The translations under genes and the position numbers were made by a program. From Candidatus Uabimicrobium amorphum (GTDB taxonomy: Bacteria; Planctomycetota; Uabimicrobiia; Uabimicrobiales; Uabimicrobiaceae): 64,000 nt of DNA. The stretch covers positions 2,542,001 to 2,606,000 of the forward strand of contig NZ_AP019860.1 in assembly GCF_009002475.1 (NCBI RefSeq), in the 5' to 3' direction. Below are positions 17,654 to 27,452 of the stretch, one piece after another (the stretch's first letter is position 1; each line of letters begins with the position of its first letter). The notes under the pieces are model-generated. The model worked only from the letters and a program-made list of their open reading frames with translations, was not told the DNA's origin and did not search any database.

Positions 17654-19552
17654 ATGGATGAGCACAAACTGAGACAAATTTGGGAAAAAGTCGCTTCTGC
17701 GCAACAACTACAGCAAAATCGCACCTCCGTAACGTATGAAAGTATAAACACTACTCGTACAATGGGTGACCCCAACAACTTACCGATATTACATTTAGGT
17801 TACCAAGAAACACAACCAGTACAAACTATCGATGCACACGACACAACAGTTGCTCTAAGAAATGAGACACTGCCAAACAGCATTCGCATTGATGGTCATG
17901 ACCGTGAGCCCGACGTTTCTCCTCATGCTCCCACAGTGAACTACGCCAATAAAGTAACGCAAGATGTCACTCAAGATGCATCAGAAACAATGAATTTCGT
18001 TGCAGAAACCTCTAAGTATGTACGTGAAGTTAGGGACAATGTGACAACAGCAAATTATCATTGCAATGAAGAGATTGGCAAAGGAGGAATGGGAATTGTT
18101 TTTCGTGGATTCCAGAATAATTTACAACGCGAAATCGCCATCAAAAAACTGCGTCCAGAAAAGATAAATCAGGAAAAGAAGTTTATCGGCGAAGCCCTGG
18201 TGACGGCGTTTCTCGAACATCCCAATATCGTCCCTGTTCACGATCTTGGTAGGGGTACAGAAAATGAAATATTGCTGGCGATGAAAATGGTCGGTGGTAC
18301 CTCATGGAAGGAACTACTCCATCCCACCCAAAAAGATAGTGTGCAAAAAGCGCAAAATTTTGATCGCGATACACATTTACGTATACTACTTGTGGTGTGC
18401 AATGCGATTGCCTTTGCCCACAGCAAAGGAATCGTGCACAACGACATCAAACCAGAAAATGTTATGATTGGAGAATTTGGCGAAGTACAAGTCATGGATT
18501 GGGGACTTGCGGTGAACATCAAAGAGCACAAAGAATCGCGCACGATACATCGCTCAGAAGTCGCCGCTCCGATGGGAACGCCATGCTATATAGCTCCAGA
18601 ACTTGTTGGTGGAGAGGGAGACAAAATAGGTGAGTGGACAGATGTATATCTACTCGGTGCGGTGTTATATGAAATTATTGCCGGAAAGCCTCCCCATCGT
18701 GGTGACACCATGTGGGAAGTTTTGGTTTCATCTTACAAAGGCAACATGCCAGAATTTGACAATGCATTTCCCCGTGAACTACGAAATATATGCCTTAAGG
18801 CGATGGCCAGAGAACCGCAGGATCGTTATCCGTCTGTAAAAGAATTCCAAAAGGCCGTAAATAAATACCTACGTAACCGCGAAAGCCTAAAGTTTCTGTT
18901 CCTTTCTTCCATATATATCGTACTGCTCCTTATTCTGGGAAGCCTTGTTGTGTATATGTTTGATGTACAAAAAGATCTCAACAACAAGCAAAAAATTCGC
19001 TATCTTTCTCATCTTACGGCTCAGGAGTTGCGCCAAAGCTCCGACGATTTGACACGAACGGCGCGTAGTTATGTTGCCACTGGGGATAAAAAATACAAAA
19101 AAATGTACCGTGAAATTCTTGACATTCGCAATGGCAAAAAACCGCGTGCAGACGGTAGAACCATTCCACTACGAAACATTATGAAAGAATTGGGATTTAC
19201 AACAGAAGAGTTTGCCAAACTAAAAGAATCAGAAGATTACTCAAATGATCTCGTCGCCACCGAAGTAAAAGCAATGCAAGCTGTGGAAGACGGACAGCAA
19301 CAACGCGCTATACGTTTAATGTTTGATGAAAAATATCAGCAAAATAAACAGACGATTACCCGTCCGATAGACGAATTTTTTGTCATGATTGATAATCGAA
19401 CAATGTTGGCAGTTGAGGCGTATATTTGGCGAAGTTTTATTTGTTTATCGCTCGTCACTCTTATTATATCTATACTCGTCGTCGTATCGGTGATGTCATA
19501 TGTTAACATCTATCGTAAAGTAAAATTTCACACAACACTGGCTTCTGAGTAA
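17654..19552 (+). CDS. Two-TM receptor Ser/Thr kinase with 4HB/CHASE-like sensor and HND motif
   Basis: The start is ATG 17654, with AGGA 7 nt upstream; a TTG at 17636 would add six residues without support. A Thr/Asn-rich linker of about 130 residues precedes the kinase (about 134-405): GKGGMGIVFRG, Lys164, then HND (262-264) where HRD is expected, and DWG (282-284) for DFG, a form common in Planctomycetes. TM1 is about 414-436 and TM2 about 595-617, with roughly 158 residues outside. That region, with LRQSSDDLTRTARSYVATGD and an EILDIRNGKKPR tail, looks like the helical sensors of hybrid histidine kinases. Loss of the HRD arginine makes it a non-RD kinase, so activation-loop phosphorylation may not be needed. 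All other catalytic residues remain. Confidence 0.93.
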   Translation: MDEHKLRQIWEKVASAQQLQQNRTSVTYESINTTRTMGDPNNLPILHLGYQETQPVQTIDAHDTTVALRNETLPNSIRIDGHDREPDVSPHAPTVNYANKVTQDVTQDASETMNFVAETSKYVREVRDNVTTANYHCNEEIGKGGMGIVFRGFQNNLQREIAIKKLRPEKINQEKKFIGEALVTAFLEHPNIVPVHDLGRGTENEILLAMKMVGGTSWKELLHPTQKDSVQKAQNFDRDTHLRILLVVCNAIAFAHSKGIVHNDIKPENVMIGEFGEVQVMDWGLAVNIKEHKESRTIHRSEVAAPMGTPCYIAPELVGGEGDKIGEWTDVYLLGAVLYEIIAGKPPHRGDTMWEVLVSSYKGNMPEFDNAFPRELRNICLKAMAREPQDRYPSVKEFQKAVNKYLRNRESLKFLFLSSIYIVLLLILGSLVVYMFDVQKDLNNKQKIRYLSHLTAQELRQSSDDLTRTARSYVATGDKKYKKMYREILDIRNGKKPRADGRTIPLRNIMKELGFTTEEFAKLKESEDYSNDLVATEVKAMQAVEDGQQQRAIRLMFDEKYQQNKQTITRPIDEFFVMIDNRTMLAVEAYIWRSFICLSLVTLIISILVVVSVMSYVNIYRKVKFHTTLASE

Positions 19553-19572
19553 ACAAAACTTAGCCGCAGTAC

Positions 19573-19851
19573 ATGTTGACATTCTTCGATGGCATGATCC
19601 CAACACATACGCGGCAGTACCTTGAAAAAATTGCATCGTTTGTAAACAAAGCAACGCTTTTGGAACAAATGGTAGGGGTTTTTTATATATACTTAGCCAT
19701 AAATTTAATTCCCCTTCCGTCTTTTGTGATAGGCAACCTTATCGCCGTTCGCTTACCTAAGAATTGGGCAATTCGTTTTGCCTTTTTATCGACATTCATG
19801 TTTTTAGGAACCTTGGTGTGGTTGATCCAAACGATCATCTATTTACTATAA
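19573..19851 (+). CDS. Small membrane protein, unknown
   Basis: The 92 residues contain two strongly hydrophobic segments (about 33-57 and 66-91) separated by a basic loop, with an amphipathic N-terminus. It starts 20 nt after the receptor kinase stop on the same strand, so co-transcription is likely. No ribosome site is visible before the ATG, so the start is uncertain and translation may be coupled. No family recognised. The composition looks coding, but the call is moderate. Confidence 0.5.
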   Translation: MLTFFDGMIPTHTRQYLEKIASFVNKATLLEQMVGVFYIYLAINLIPLPSFVIGNLIAVRLPKNWAIRFAFLSTFMFLGTLVWLIQTIIYLL

Positions 19852-19889
19852 ATGTCAGCGATCGTCTACATAACCAAATTAGTTCACCT

Positions 19890-21293
19890 TTAGGGAAATA
19901 TTCCGCGCCGTTGATAAATAACCGCGACTTTGTTAATCGCATTGATGAAAGAAGCGATACGCAAGTCGACATTGTGTCTTTTGTGTGTCTCCCATATTTC
20001 GCCATATGCATTCACCATCGTATCCTCTAATCCAGAATCCACAAGTGTTACCTCATCGGCATCTTTCGAGAGAAGTTTGCGTTCCTCTTCACTAAACTTG
20101 CGACCTGTGGCCATCTCAATAGCTTGCAACATACTATTTTGCGAACTTTGTTCAAATCTTTTCCCTATACGTCCAAAACGCACATGGGAAATATTTTTTA
20201 GCCATTCAAAATACGAAACCGTGACCCCTCCAGCATTGAGGTATATGTCTGGAACGATCAAAACGCCTTTTTTGACCAGAATTTCGTGTGCTTCTGATGT
20301 CAATGGTCCATTCGCGGCTTCGGCAATTATTTTCGCTTGTATACGCGGTGCATTTTCTTCGCTAATTTGATGCTCTAATGCTGCGGGAACCAAAATATCA
20401 CATGGTAGTTCCAAACCTTGTTTCGAGTCTTCTATATTTCTAGATCCAGGAAATCCAAGAATAGAATTATTTGCACGGCGATGATCCACCACTTGTTGTA
20501 AGTTCAAACCTTGGTCATTGTAAATGCCGCCTTCGTATTCCATCACCCCAACGATCATGGCACCTGCTTGTTCAAAAAAATTAGCCGAATGGTAACCCAC
20601 ATTTCCCAGGCCTTGTACAATGATTTTTTTGCCCTCTAACCCTGGCGAAAGTCCTAATTTCTCCATGTCCTCTTTCACTGCGCACGCTTCGCGAATACCA
20701 AAGAACACGCCGCGTCCTGTGGCCTCAGTACGTCCGCGAATTCCAGAAAGAGCGACAGGTTTGCCGGTAACACATGCATCGGCATCCATTTGCGGATTCA
20801 GCGCCGCAAATGCGTCCACAATCCATGCCATCTCTTGTTCACCCGTGCCATAATCAGGAGCGGGAACATCGACACCTGGTCCAATAAAGCCTTTGCGCAC
20901 TAACTCATATGTATAACGACGCGTAAGCCGTTCTCGTTCCTTCTCTGAAAGTTGTCGGGCATTTATTTGAATTCCCCCTTTTGCACCACCAAAGGGAACA
21001 TCAACAATCGCACACTTGTATGTCATAAGAGCGGCCAAAGCCATCACTTCGTCTTCGTTCACCATTTCGCTGTAGCGAATTCCTCCTTTGGTGGGCAACT
21101 TGTGATGAGAATGTTCTGCTCTCCATGCTTGAACGACTTCAACTTCTCCGTTATCCCTTACAAGTGGGAAAGTCACATGGTAGGAACTATTACACACCTT
21201 TATGCACTTCAATAGTCCCTGATCAATACTCGTATGGCGAGATGCCTTATCAAAACAATTGTTGACTTCTTCGAAAAAACTTATGTTTGACAT
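19890..21293 (-). CDS. gdhA: Glutamate dehydrogenase (Glu/Leu/Phe/Val dehydrogenase family)
   Basis: The 467-residue enzyme interconverts glutamate and 2-oxoglutarate plus ammonia with NAD(P). The active-site signature [10 protein letters not shown] carries the catalytic Lys105, and VPAPDYGT carries Asp147. Substrate-binding KGGIRY is at 69-74. The Rossmann loop is GLGNVG (228-233), and an acidic EYEGG after the next strand is more in line with NAD than NADP preference. GGGAG is 6 nt before the ATG. It reads convergently toward the small membrane gene. Leucine or other amino-acid dehydrogenase activity cannot be fully excluded, but the length and motifs favour glutamate. Confidence 0.92.
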   Translation of the reverse strand: MSNISFFEEVNNCFDKASRHTSIDQGLLKCIKVCNSSYHVTFPLVRDNGEVEVVQAWRAEHSHHKLPTKGGIRYSEMVNEDEVMALAALMTYKCAIVDVPFGGAKGGIQINARQLSEKERERLTRRYTYELVRKGFIGPGVDVPAPDYGTGEQEMAWIVDAFAALNPQMDADACVTGKPVALSGIRGRTEATGRGVFFGIREACAVKEDMEKLGLSPGLEGKKIIVQGLGNVGYHSANFFEQAGAMIVGVMEYEGGIYNDQGLNLQQVVDHRRANNSILGFPGSRNIEDSKQGLELPCDILVPAALEHQISEENAPRIQAKIIAEAANGPLTSEAHEILVKKGVLIVPDIYLNAGGVTVSYFEWLKNISHVRFGRIGKRFEQSSQNSMLQAIEMATGRKFSEEERKLLSKDADEVTLVDSGLEDTMVNAYGEIWETHKRHNVDLRIASFINAINKVAVIYQRRGIFP

Positions 21294-21377
21294 TATTTGC
21301 TCCCATCATAAAATCATGCTGTTAAACTCTTCGCAAAATGAGGACTGCCCAATCGTAACCAAGGTCTAATACAAAAC

Positions 21378-22787
21378 TTACTTTTTCTTCTTGTATATGG
21401 ATGTTTTTAGTTTTTCTGGTTTGTCAACCGTTGGTGGGAAACCATTAAACTGACGCCATAATTCAAACCCAAGAGAAACTTCATCCAAGAGTACCCATCC
21501 GACAACGCGTACCCCTTGACGTAAATATTGGCCATCAGGCCATGGAACATCACTCTTATCAGGCACCACAACAATACGAAACTTACCTTTGCCGCTATCA
21601 GTGGAATCGATCACCGCCACTTCTCCACCAAAGGTTCCAATAGCTGCGGATGGCCATCCAACAAATTGAAGAGCAGGCCATCCTTCGAATTTCAATCTGA
21701 CTTTGCGCCCTTCACTTATCAGCGGAATATCATTCCCATCAATATATATTTCTACCGCTTTTTCTTCTGTGTAGGGTAGAAATATAGCCACAGCATCCGC
21801 TTTTTTCAGTTGTTCGCTACCTGGTGCTTTGAGTATCTTAAATACATAACCCTTACGTGGTGCTTTAATCACTTGTGTAGATTGTCGCGAAATCGACGTT
21901 TCTAACTTCGCAATACTAGCTTGTATTTTTGCAATATCAGATTCACTTGAGGCAATGTAGCTCTGTGTAGAACTCATTTTGGCTTCGGCATCGAAATTAA
22001 TTTTTTTTCTTTTCGAGTAACTACCTCTCACGTAATTGATTGCTGCGTTTAAGTCTTGCTTAGCTTTTCTTACATCAGCGCGAGCTTTTTCATATTTAAA
22101 GGTGGCAACTTCTATTTGTCTTTGTGAAGCAATCCCCTTTTCTTTCAATGCTAAAAGGCGTTTATAGTTGAGTGATGTTGTCGTAAAATCGGATTTTTTA
22201 GCGTCGAGTTCACGTTCTGTCCCCTTGCGTTTTGCGATAGCGGCTTTGATCTCGGCATCTTGGATTGTTAGAGCGCTATCTCGGGAACTCTCTAATGCGA
22301 TATATTGCGTACGGTAAGATTGCAATTTATTTTTTGCCGCAAGAAGTTGGTTTTCTAAAGCAGTTTTTTGTTGCTCTAGTCGTACCATCAATTGTGGGTC
22401 GTTGTCACTAATTTCGACAAGAAGCTGGCCTTTTTCAACAAGTTCCCCCTCTTGAACATACCACTTTGTAACAACTCCCACTATGGGAGCCGCAATCGTT
22501 TGCCTTCTCTCTAAAGGCGCATACGCAATTACCCCTCCTTGACCAACGACGTTTTGTACCCAAGGGGTGAGTATCAAAGCCACAACCACTCCAAAAAATC
22601 CTAAAAAAAGTGTTTTGGTTAATATAGAAACTACTCTAGGAGTTTTAATGTAGCGTAGAGCGGGTAAATCTTCCCCATGAGGATACGTGTTGTATCTCAC
22701 AAGTTGGCTGTCCGACAATGAACTATAATCTGTTAAATTGTCGTGTTCGCTATCTGAATGTGAGCTATACTCTGTTAAATTATCCAT
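21378..22787 (-). CDS. HlyD-family membrane fusion (periplasmic adaptor) protein
   Basis: The 469-residue adaptor links the inner-membrane ABC protein to the TolC-type channel. It has a cytosolic N-terminus, a TM helix (about 53-75), a first lipoyl half (IAAPIVGVVTKWYVQEGELV), a long alpha-helical hairpin (about 135-290) and a second lipoyl half (IKAPRKGYVFKI) followed by beta-barrel segments. The N-terminus holds a tandem repeat of DNLTxYSSxSDS (residues 2-13 and 16-27), unusual for the family. It starts inside the end of the ABC gene (8-nt overlap) with GAGGG upstream, so the two are translationally coupled. It is the last gene of the operon. Confidence 0.92.
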   Translation of the reverse strand: MDNLTEYSSHSDSEHDNLTDYSSLSDSQLVRYNTYPHGEDLPALRYIKTPRVVSILTKTLFLGFFGVVVALILTPWVQNVVGQGGVIAYAPLERRQTIAAPIVGVVTKWYVQEGELVEKGQLLVEISDNDPQLMVRLEQQKTALENQLLAAKNKLQSYRTQYIALESSRDSALTIQDAEIKAAIAKRKGTERELDAKKSDFTTTSLNYKRLLALKEKGIASQRQIEVATFKYEKARADVRKAKQDLNAAINYVRGSYSKRKKINFDAEAKMSSTQSYIASSESDIAKIQASIAKLETSISRQSTQVIKAPRKGYVFKILKAPGSEQLKKADAVAIFLPYTEEKAVEIYIDGNDIPLISEGRKVRLKFEGWPALQFVGWPSAAIGTFGGEVAVIDSTDSGKGKFRIVVVPDKSDVPWPDGQYLRQGVRVVGWVLLDEVSLGFELWRQFNGFPPTVDKPEKLKTSIYKKKK

Positions 22788-24921
22788 TTTTTCCCTCTAT
22801 CAATTGTATTTTTTCATCTACAATTTCGTATACCAAGTCACAATCTTGTAAAGAGTCCAGGTTGTAAGCGCTAATCAGTACGGTAAATAAACCTTCTTCG
22901 CAGCAGCTCTTTAGATAGTCCGCAATCTTTTTGCGTAAATCCCCATCGATACTATCTAGTAGCTGGTCTATAATAATCAATCTTGCTCCAGAAAGTACTG
23001 CACGTGCGATCACGATACAATACGTCAAACCTTGGGACAACGGATTACCTAAACTGGTAACTTTTGTCTCTAGTCCGTCGGGCATTTTTTGTATAAAATC
23101 TAAAATTCCCAACTCATAAAGTACATCGTTTATTTTGGAAATCTCCAGGGGACGATCTAGACAAATATTCTCACGTATTGTTCCCGCAAACAATTCTTGT
23201 CCACGTGACAGGGAAAGATGCGCTCTTAAGTTAGGTAAAAAGAAATAGCGGTTGTCAACATTGTTAAAAAGTACCCGTCCCGAACTTTGCGTGCGTAAAC
23301 CGTAAAGAACTTCGAGTAGTGTGCTCTTTCCAGAGCCAGTTTTTCCGACGAGTCCTACCATTTTCCCTTGGGGAATTACCATCTCGGCATTGCGCAAAAC
23401 AGTATTTGTCTTGTATGAGAATGTCAAGTTTTTCACCTTTACCTCGATAGGTTTATCGATGTTGATAAAGTCACCATTATTTCTTTCCATAGACAAATCA
23501 ATCAGATAACCCAATTTATCGGTAGCAGCCACCAAGTCGTAATACACCGCCAAGTGTTTACTGAATTTTGTCAAATTCAAAGTAATCAGTGCAATAATAA
23601 TTTCGGCAGCAACAAGTTGTCCTAGACTTAATTCGCCTTGAATCACCAAGTAGCCTCCAAAACCCAAGACAGCGGCATTGGCGAACGCTTGAACACCGAA
23701 AAAACCAATAATTTGCCACAATAAAATGCGGAAGTGATTTTTACGCGCTTTTAAGTAGTTGCGCGTGTAAGCGTCCGATTGTTTCGACAGATAATTCAAC
23801 CCTCCCTGAGATTTGAAAACAATGCGGTTGCGTACAATGTCTTGGAGCCAGCCAACAACATCGTATTTGGCGTATGACTCCTTAACACTTGTGCGTATGG
23901 CACCGTATCCAAGTGCAAAAAGTACGTAGCATATGGAGGCCAAAAGTACAACGTTAAAAATGAGTAGTATAGGATGGTATAACATGAGAAATATCATACC
24001 GATAATCGTTTGCAAAACGATAGACAGACCATCGATTACCAAAGAAGACGCACTTTTTTGTACCGTCACAATGTCAAAAAAACGATTGACGAGTTCTGGC
24101 GGATTGTGGCGATCAAACGAAGAAAACTTTACACGTGGTAATCGGTACGAAAGGTCGCAAGCCAATTTTGCAAAAAGACGCTGCTGGATAAGCTCCACAA
24201 CATAGGAGTTTAAAGTCCCAATGATTGCGGCAAAGGCCAAGATAAAAAACAGTGCTATTGTTAAAATAAGTAGCGGTTGCAGAAGCGTTCCAAAAGCAAT
24301 TGTATTCACGAGAGTTTGTACAACAATCGGTGTTACTAAATAGAAAAATCCAGCAACCAATGAATATATGAAAACAGCGTACAAATCATTTTTTTCAATT
24401 TTTAAAAATTGAAACAATCGTCTTTGCGGAGACAAGGCCTTCTTATGATACCTTGATTCCAGTGGGGACAGAGGTAAACCTGAACTCGCGGCAAGCCAAG
24501 TTTTTCCTAGAGAAACTTTTTCTTCACCGATGATTTTCCTAATTTTAGACAAGGAGATCCACTTTGTTACACCACTTGTCAAAAAATGAACCTTGGCTTT
24601 TCGACCATACACTTCCGAAATTCCTAGCCATCCGTTAAATTTCCCTGGTCGATCGTTAAAAAACAACCACGGCTCATTCTTGTTTTTTGTGGTAAATATT
24701 TGCTCTATGCGTATCGGCATCTTGTATATTTGTACACCTAGAGTAGCGCATACCTTAGTTAACTCTGTGTACAAACTTTTTTGAGAATCAACAATTAGGT
24801 CACCTTGTTCAATGGCTTTACGAAATTCTTCGTAGTCAATGTCTAAGTGAAGATTGCTGTATAAAAATTCTAAAACGCTAACGAACTCATCGTAGCACTC
24901 TTGCTGTGTATATTTTTTCAT
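22780..24921 (-). CDS. Type I secretion ABC transporter with degenerate nucleotide-binding domain
   Basis: The 713-residue protein has a unique N-terminal domain of about 170 residues with no C39-peptidase cysteine motif, six TM helices (about 180-450) and a C-terminal NBD. Walker A is intact (GKTGSGKST, 526-534). The signature is LSQGL (628-632) instead of LSGGQ, Walker B ends IDQ with Gln653 in place of the catalytic Glu, and the switch His is Tyr686. The Q-loop region reads LSRGQELFAGTI, a form seen in related exporters. Such a site should bind but scarcely hydrolyse ATP. It overlaps the tolC gene by 4 nt and hlyD by 8 nt. Either it dimerises with a competent partner encoded elsewhere or it works in a non-canonical way. 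Confidence 0.9.
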   Translation of the reverse strand: MKKYTQQECYDEFVSVLEFLYSNLHLDIDYEEFRKAIEQGDLIVDSQKSLYTELTKVCATLGVQIYKMPIRIEQIFTTKNKNEPWLFFNDRPGKFNGWLGISEVYGRKAKVHFLTSGVTKWISLSKIRKIIGEEKVSLGKTWLAASSGLPLSPLESRYHKKALSPQRRLFQFLKIEKNDLYAVFIYSLVAGFFYLVTPIVVQTLVNTIAFGTLLQPLLILTIALFFILAFAAIIGTLNSYVVELIQQRLFAKLACDLSYRLPRVKFSSFDRHNPPELVNRFFDIVTVQKSASSLVIDGLSIVLQTIIGMIFLMLYHPILLIFNVVLLASICYVLFALGYGAIRTSVKESYAKYDVVGWLQDIVRNRIVFKSQGGLNYLSKQSDAYTRNYLKARKNHFRILLWQIIGFFGVQAFANAAVLGFGGYLVIQGELSLGQLVAAEIIIALITLNLTKFSKHLAVYYDLVAATDKLGYLIDLSMERNNGDFINIDKPIEVKVKNLTFSYKTNTVLRNAEMVIPQGKMVGLVGKTGSGKSTLLEVLYGLRTQSSGRVLFNNVDNRYFFLPNLRAHLSLSRGQELFAGTIRENICLDRPLEISKINDVLYELGILDFIQKMPDGLETKVTSLGNPLSQGLTYCIVIARAVLSGARLIIIDQLLDSIDGDLRKKIADYLKSCCEEGLFTVLISAYNLDSLQDCDLVYEIVDEKIQLIEGKNG

Positions 24922-26417
24922 TGGCTAAACTCTTCATTGTCTATGCGAATAAAAAATTGTTCCATAACTTTTCGAATGTTTCCTTCTGCGAAATCAAGGG
25001 CCGCAATGGCTTTCTCGTGATCGGCAATTGCCTTTACTTCATTGATACGCGCTTTGGTTAACTTTTGCTCTGTGTCTTGAAGTTGGAAAAGAGGAATCAA
25101 ACCTTCTTCGTATTTTATTTGTTGGTTGCGCAACTGCTGCTCGGCAAGTTCGCGATTCTGTCTCACCGCTTTCACTCGTAGTGCTTCTGCACGTAGTGTA
25201 ACAATAGATTGCTGTACGTCATACATAATTTGGTTTTGAATCTTATTTAGTTTCTCACGTGTTTGTCGTTCTTTTAATTGCGACTGTTCATATTTAGACT
25301 TTGCTAGTCTGTTTCCCAACGGAATTTCAAAAGCAACTTCAAATTTCCAAGTAAAAAAGTCCCCCTGAGATACCGAGTCGTAACTTTGTGACCATTCTTC
25401 ATTCAGTCCTTGTACACCAACACTGGCAGAAACATCCAACTTTGGTAACAATTGATTGCGATAAAAATTGACAAGTGTTTCGGCATTTTCCAATGAAAGA
25501 CGACCACTAAATAAATCTCGTCTGTATTTGAGAGCATTGGTAATTTTCATTGAAAAATCAACGTTCAAATCGGTAAAGTTAAGTGCATCCATTGGCAAAA
25601 GAACAACCTCACTGTAAAAATTGCGATCAAGCGGTGTAATAAACTTCTTTATCTTGTTACCCACGAGAAGAAATTTTTTCTCTGCTCCTATTAACTCTTG
25701 CTGACGATCCGCCACAATTCTTCTTGCCTCAACTAACGAAGCTGGCGCCATCATTCCTTCTTCGATGCTTTGTTCCGTCATCTCAAGAAAGTTACGTGCA
25801 AACTGCAGCGAAAGTTCCTGAAACTTCACAGATTCCCGCGCAGTGATAAGATCCAAATATAAAAATCGCATTTCAGTGATAACTTCTAATATCTTCTGTT
25901 GAAGTTCGTATTCTCGTATTCTATTATTGCGTTCTGCAATTACTAAGTCTGTAGTGTTCACTGCAACGCCAAAGTTACGCAGTAGTGGTTGTGTTACCTT
26001 AAACGAAAGTTCTTGTGACCAAAACGTATTTGTGCCTTCAAAGCCAATAATATCATTCGAATCGTAGTAACGATCGTAACCATTGCTGTATTGTAAACTC
26101 GTCGTTGTACCAGAAAAGTATTTTTTGTATAATTTAGCATTTACGTCCACGTCAAAACCGTCGCTAGAGCTAGTTTTGTCGAACTTTTCTTTTTCAAAAT
26201 TGTCGTATCCAAAATTGAAAGAAAACACAGGGTCAAATTTACTGTCCTGAATCGTAATATCTCTTTTGGCTATACGTGGATTGTATCTTTCTACTTTTAG
26301 GTCAAGGTTATTAGCAATCGCTCTTTGTATGCTCTCTTGTAGAGATAATTCTACAGGTTTATGATCACCCATAAACAACGTTACATCCAACATAACTACT
26401 ATCATGCAATAAATCAC
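24918..26417 (-). CDS. TolC-family outer membrane efflux/secretion protein
   Basis: First gene of the three-gene secretion operon. The 499-residue product has a short hydrophobic leader and then two OEP repeats of long helices and beta strands: LSLQESIQRAIANNLDLKV opens the first, and a second long helical set (IMYDVQQSIVTLRAEALRV) lies near the end. The start is GTG at 26417: TAGGAG lies 6 nt upstream, while downstream ATGs lack a site. The length fits TolC-type trimers that span the outer membrane and periplasm, which supports a two-membrane envelope. The 154 nt upstream are very AT-rich with no clear promoter. Cargo is unknown, as no small secreted peptide gene is adjacent. Confidence 0.9.
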   Translation of the reverse strand: MIYCMIVVMLDVTLFMGDHKPVELSLQESIQRAIANNLDLKVERYNPRIAKRDITIQDSKFDPVFSFNFGYDNFEKEKFDKTSSSDGFDVDVNAKLYKKYFSGTTTSLQYSNGYDRYYDSNDIIGFEGTNTFWSQELSFKVTQPLLRNFGVAVNTTDLVIAERNNRIREYELQQKILEVITEMRFLYLDLITARESVKFQELSLQFARNFLEMTEQSIEEGMMAPASLVEARRIVADRQQELIGAEKKFLLVGNKIKKFITPLDRNFYSEVVLLPMDALNFTDLNVDFSMKITNALKYRRDLFSGRLSLENAETLVNFYRNQLLPKLDVSASVGVQGLNEEWSQSYDSVSQGDFFTWKFEVAFEIPLGNRLAKSKYEQSQLKERQTREKLNKIQNQIMYDVQQSIVTLRAEALRVKAVRQNRELAEQQLRNQQIKYEEGLIPLFQLQDTEQKLTKARINEVKAIADHEKAIAALDFAEGNIRKVMEQFFIRIDNEEFSQ

Positions 26418-26571
26418 GGTCGGCTCCTAACACTTCCCTGGTTTATGTTTTATTAACTTTATAATTTTAACACTTTAACAATCGTTAATATAATAATTAT
26501 TATACATCGCAAATCAAGAAAAAAACAACTTTTTTTTAGGGAAATTTTAGAACGCTATATTTTTACATGGA

Positions 26572-27408
26572 CTAAAACAACGAATAGTGATTTTTGCCCT
26601 TGGCCTTAAAGTGATGCATAGAAACTTTTTCACCGTGGAAGGCATCGTAAAAAAAGTCACGTATTGCCAATTTACGTCTTGGGGAAGGGCCACGAAAATA
26701 TTCGTGGTAAATGCCGGTGTTTTTTGTAAAATCGACATATATTGCCGGCGAATTTTTTGCGAAACCTCTTTGTCCTAAACGTAGCTTGCCGCGATTCTTG
26801 AATATCTGCGATAAACGCAGTACGCGATCGCAATTACTATAAGTTACATAAATACGTTTGCCAAAATTTATCTTTTTTAACCACTGCGTGTGATTTGCAA
26901 AATGAGTGTCTGCGGCGTTTAAGATAATGTTATCGAATAGGTCCCCACGAAGAGAACCGTCATATTTTTCAATAAAGCTCTGCACAACAATATTTCCCAT
27001 GCTGTGCGCAAACAATGTACACTTGCGATTATGTTTTATCAAATATGCGTTTATTTCACGAAGACAAACTGCCAGGTCTTCTCCCGATTGCTTTGCGCTT
27101 TCCAAAGGATAGCCAATTACCCAGCTAAAAGAAGGCCAACAAAACATGCATACTTGCACATCATAGTTTTTTTCAATATAAGGAATTACCGATATCTGGC
27201 TGCGTATTGGCTCAGGCCCTTTGCCGTTTACATAAAGAACAAGTTTCTTCTGAGGATGAACATGCTGCTGCATAAAAGAATGGAAATCTTGGCGGCTTGA
27301 GAAACAATATTGTTCGCCGTTTGACATAACCACAGAAGAACTGGTATTTATACATGCGCAGAAAAAAAAGTTACCGAACAAACAGATCACCAACATCTTG
27401 TATCTCAT
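26572..27408 (-). CDS. Predicted lipoprotein, alpha/beta-hydrolase fold (DUF900-like)
   Basis: The 278-residue protein has an N-terminal lipoprotein-type signal ending FFFCAC, so lipidation at Cys19 is possible. The core carries LVLYVNGKG, a W-P motif after a strand and the nucleophile elbow FAHSMGN, as in alpha/beta hydrolases of the DUF900/esterase type. Asp in NAADTHF and a His near GIYHEYF could complete the triad. AAGGAG is 7 nt before the ATG. It diverges from the Sir2 gene, with a 44-nt gap. The substrate is unknown, and the hydrolase assignment rests on the elbow and strand pattern. Confidence 0.7.
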   Translation of the reverse strand: MRYKMLVICLFGNFFFCACINTSSSVVMSNGEQYCFSSRQDFHSFMQQHVHPQKKLVLYVNGKGPEPIRSQISVIPYIEKNYDVQVCMFCWPSFSWVIGYPLESAKQSGEDLAVCLREINAYLIKHNRKCTLFAHSMGNIVVQSFIEKYDGSLRGDLFDNIILNAADTHFANHTQWLKKINFGKRIYVTYSNCDRVLRLSQIFKNRGKLRLGQRGFAKNSPAIYVDFTKNTGIYHEYFRGPSPRRKLAIRDFFYDAFHGEKVSMHHFKAKGKNHYSLF

Positions 27409-27452
27409 CGTACACTCCTTGAATACAAACTTTGCCTTACAAAGGATTTATC

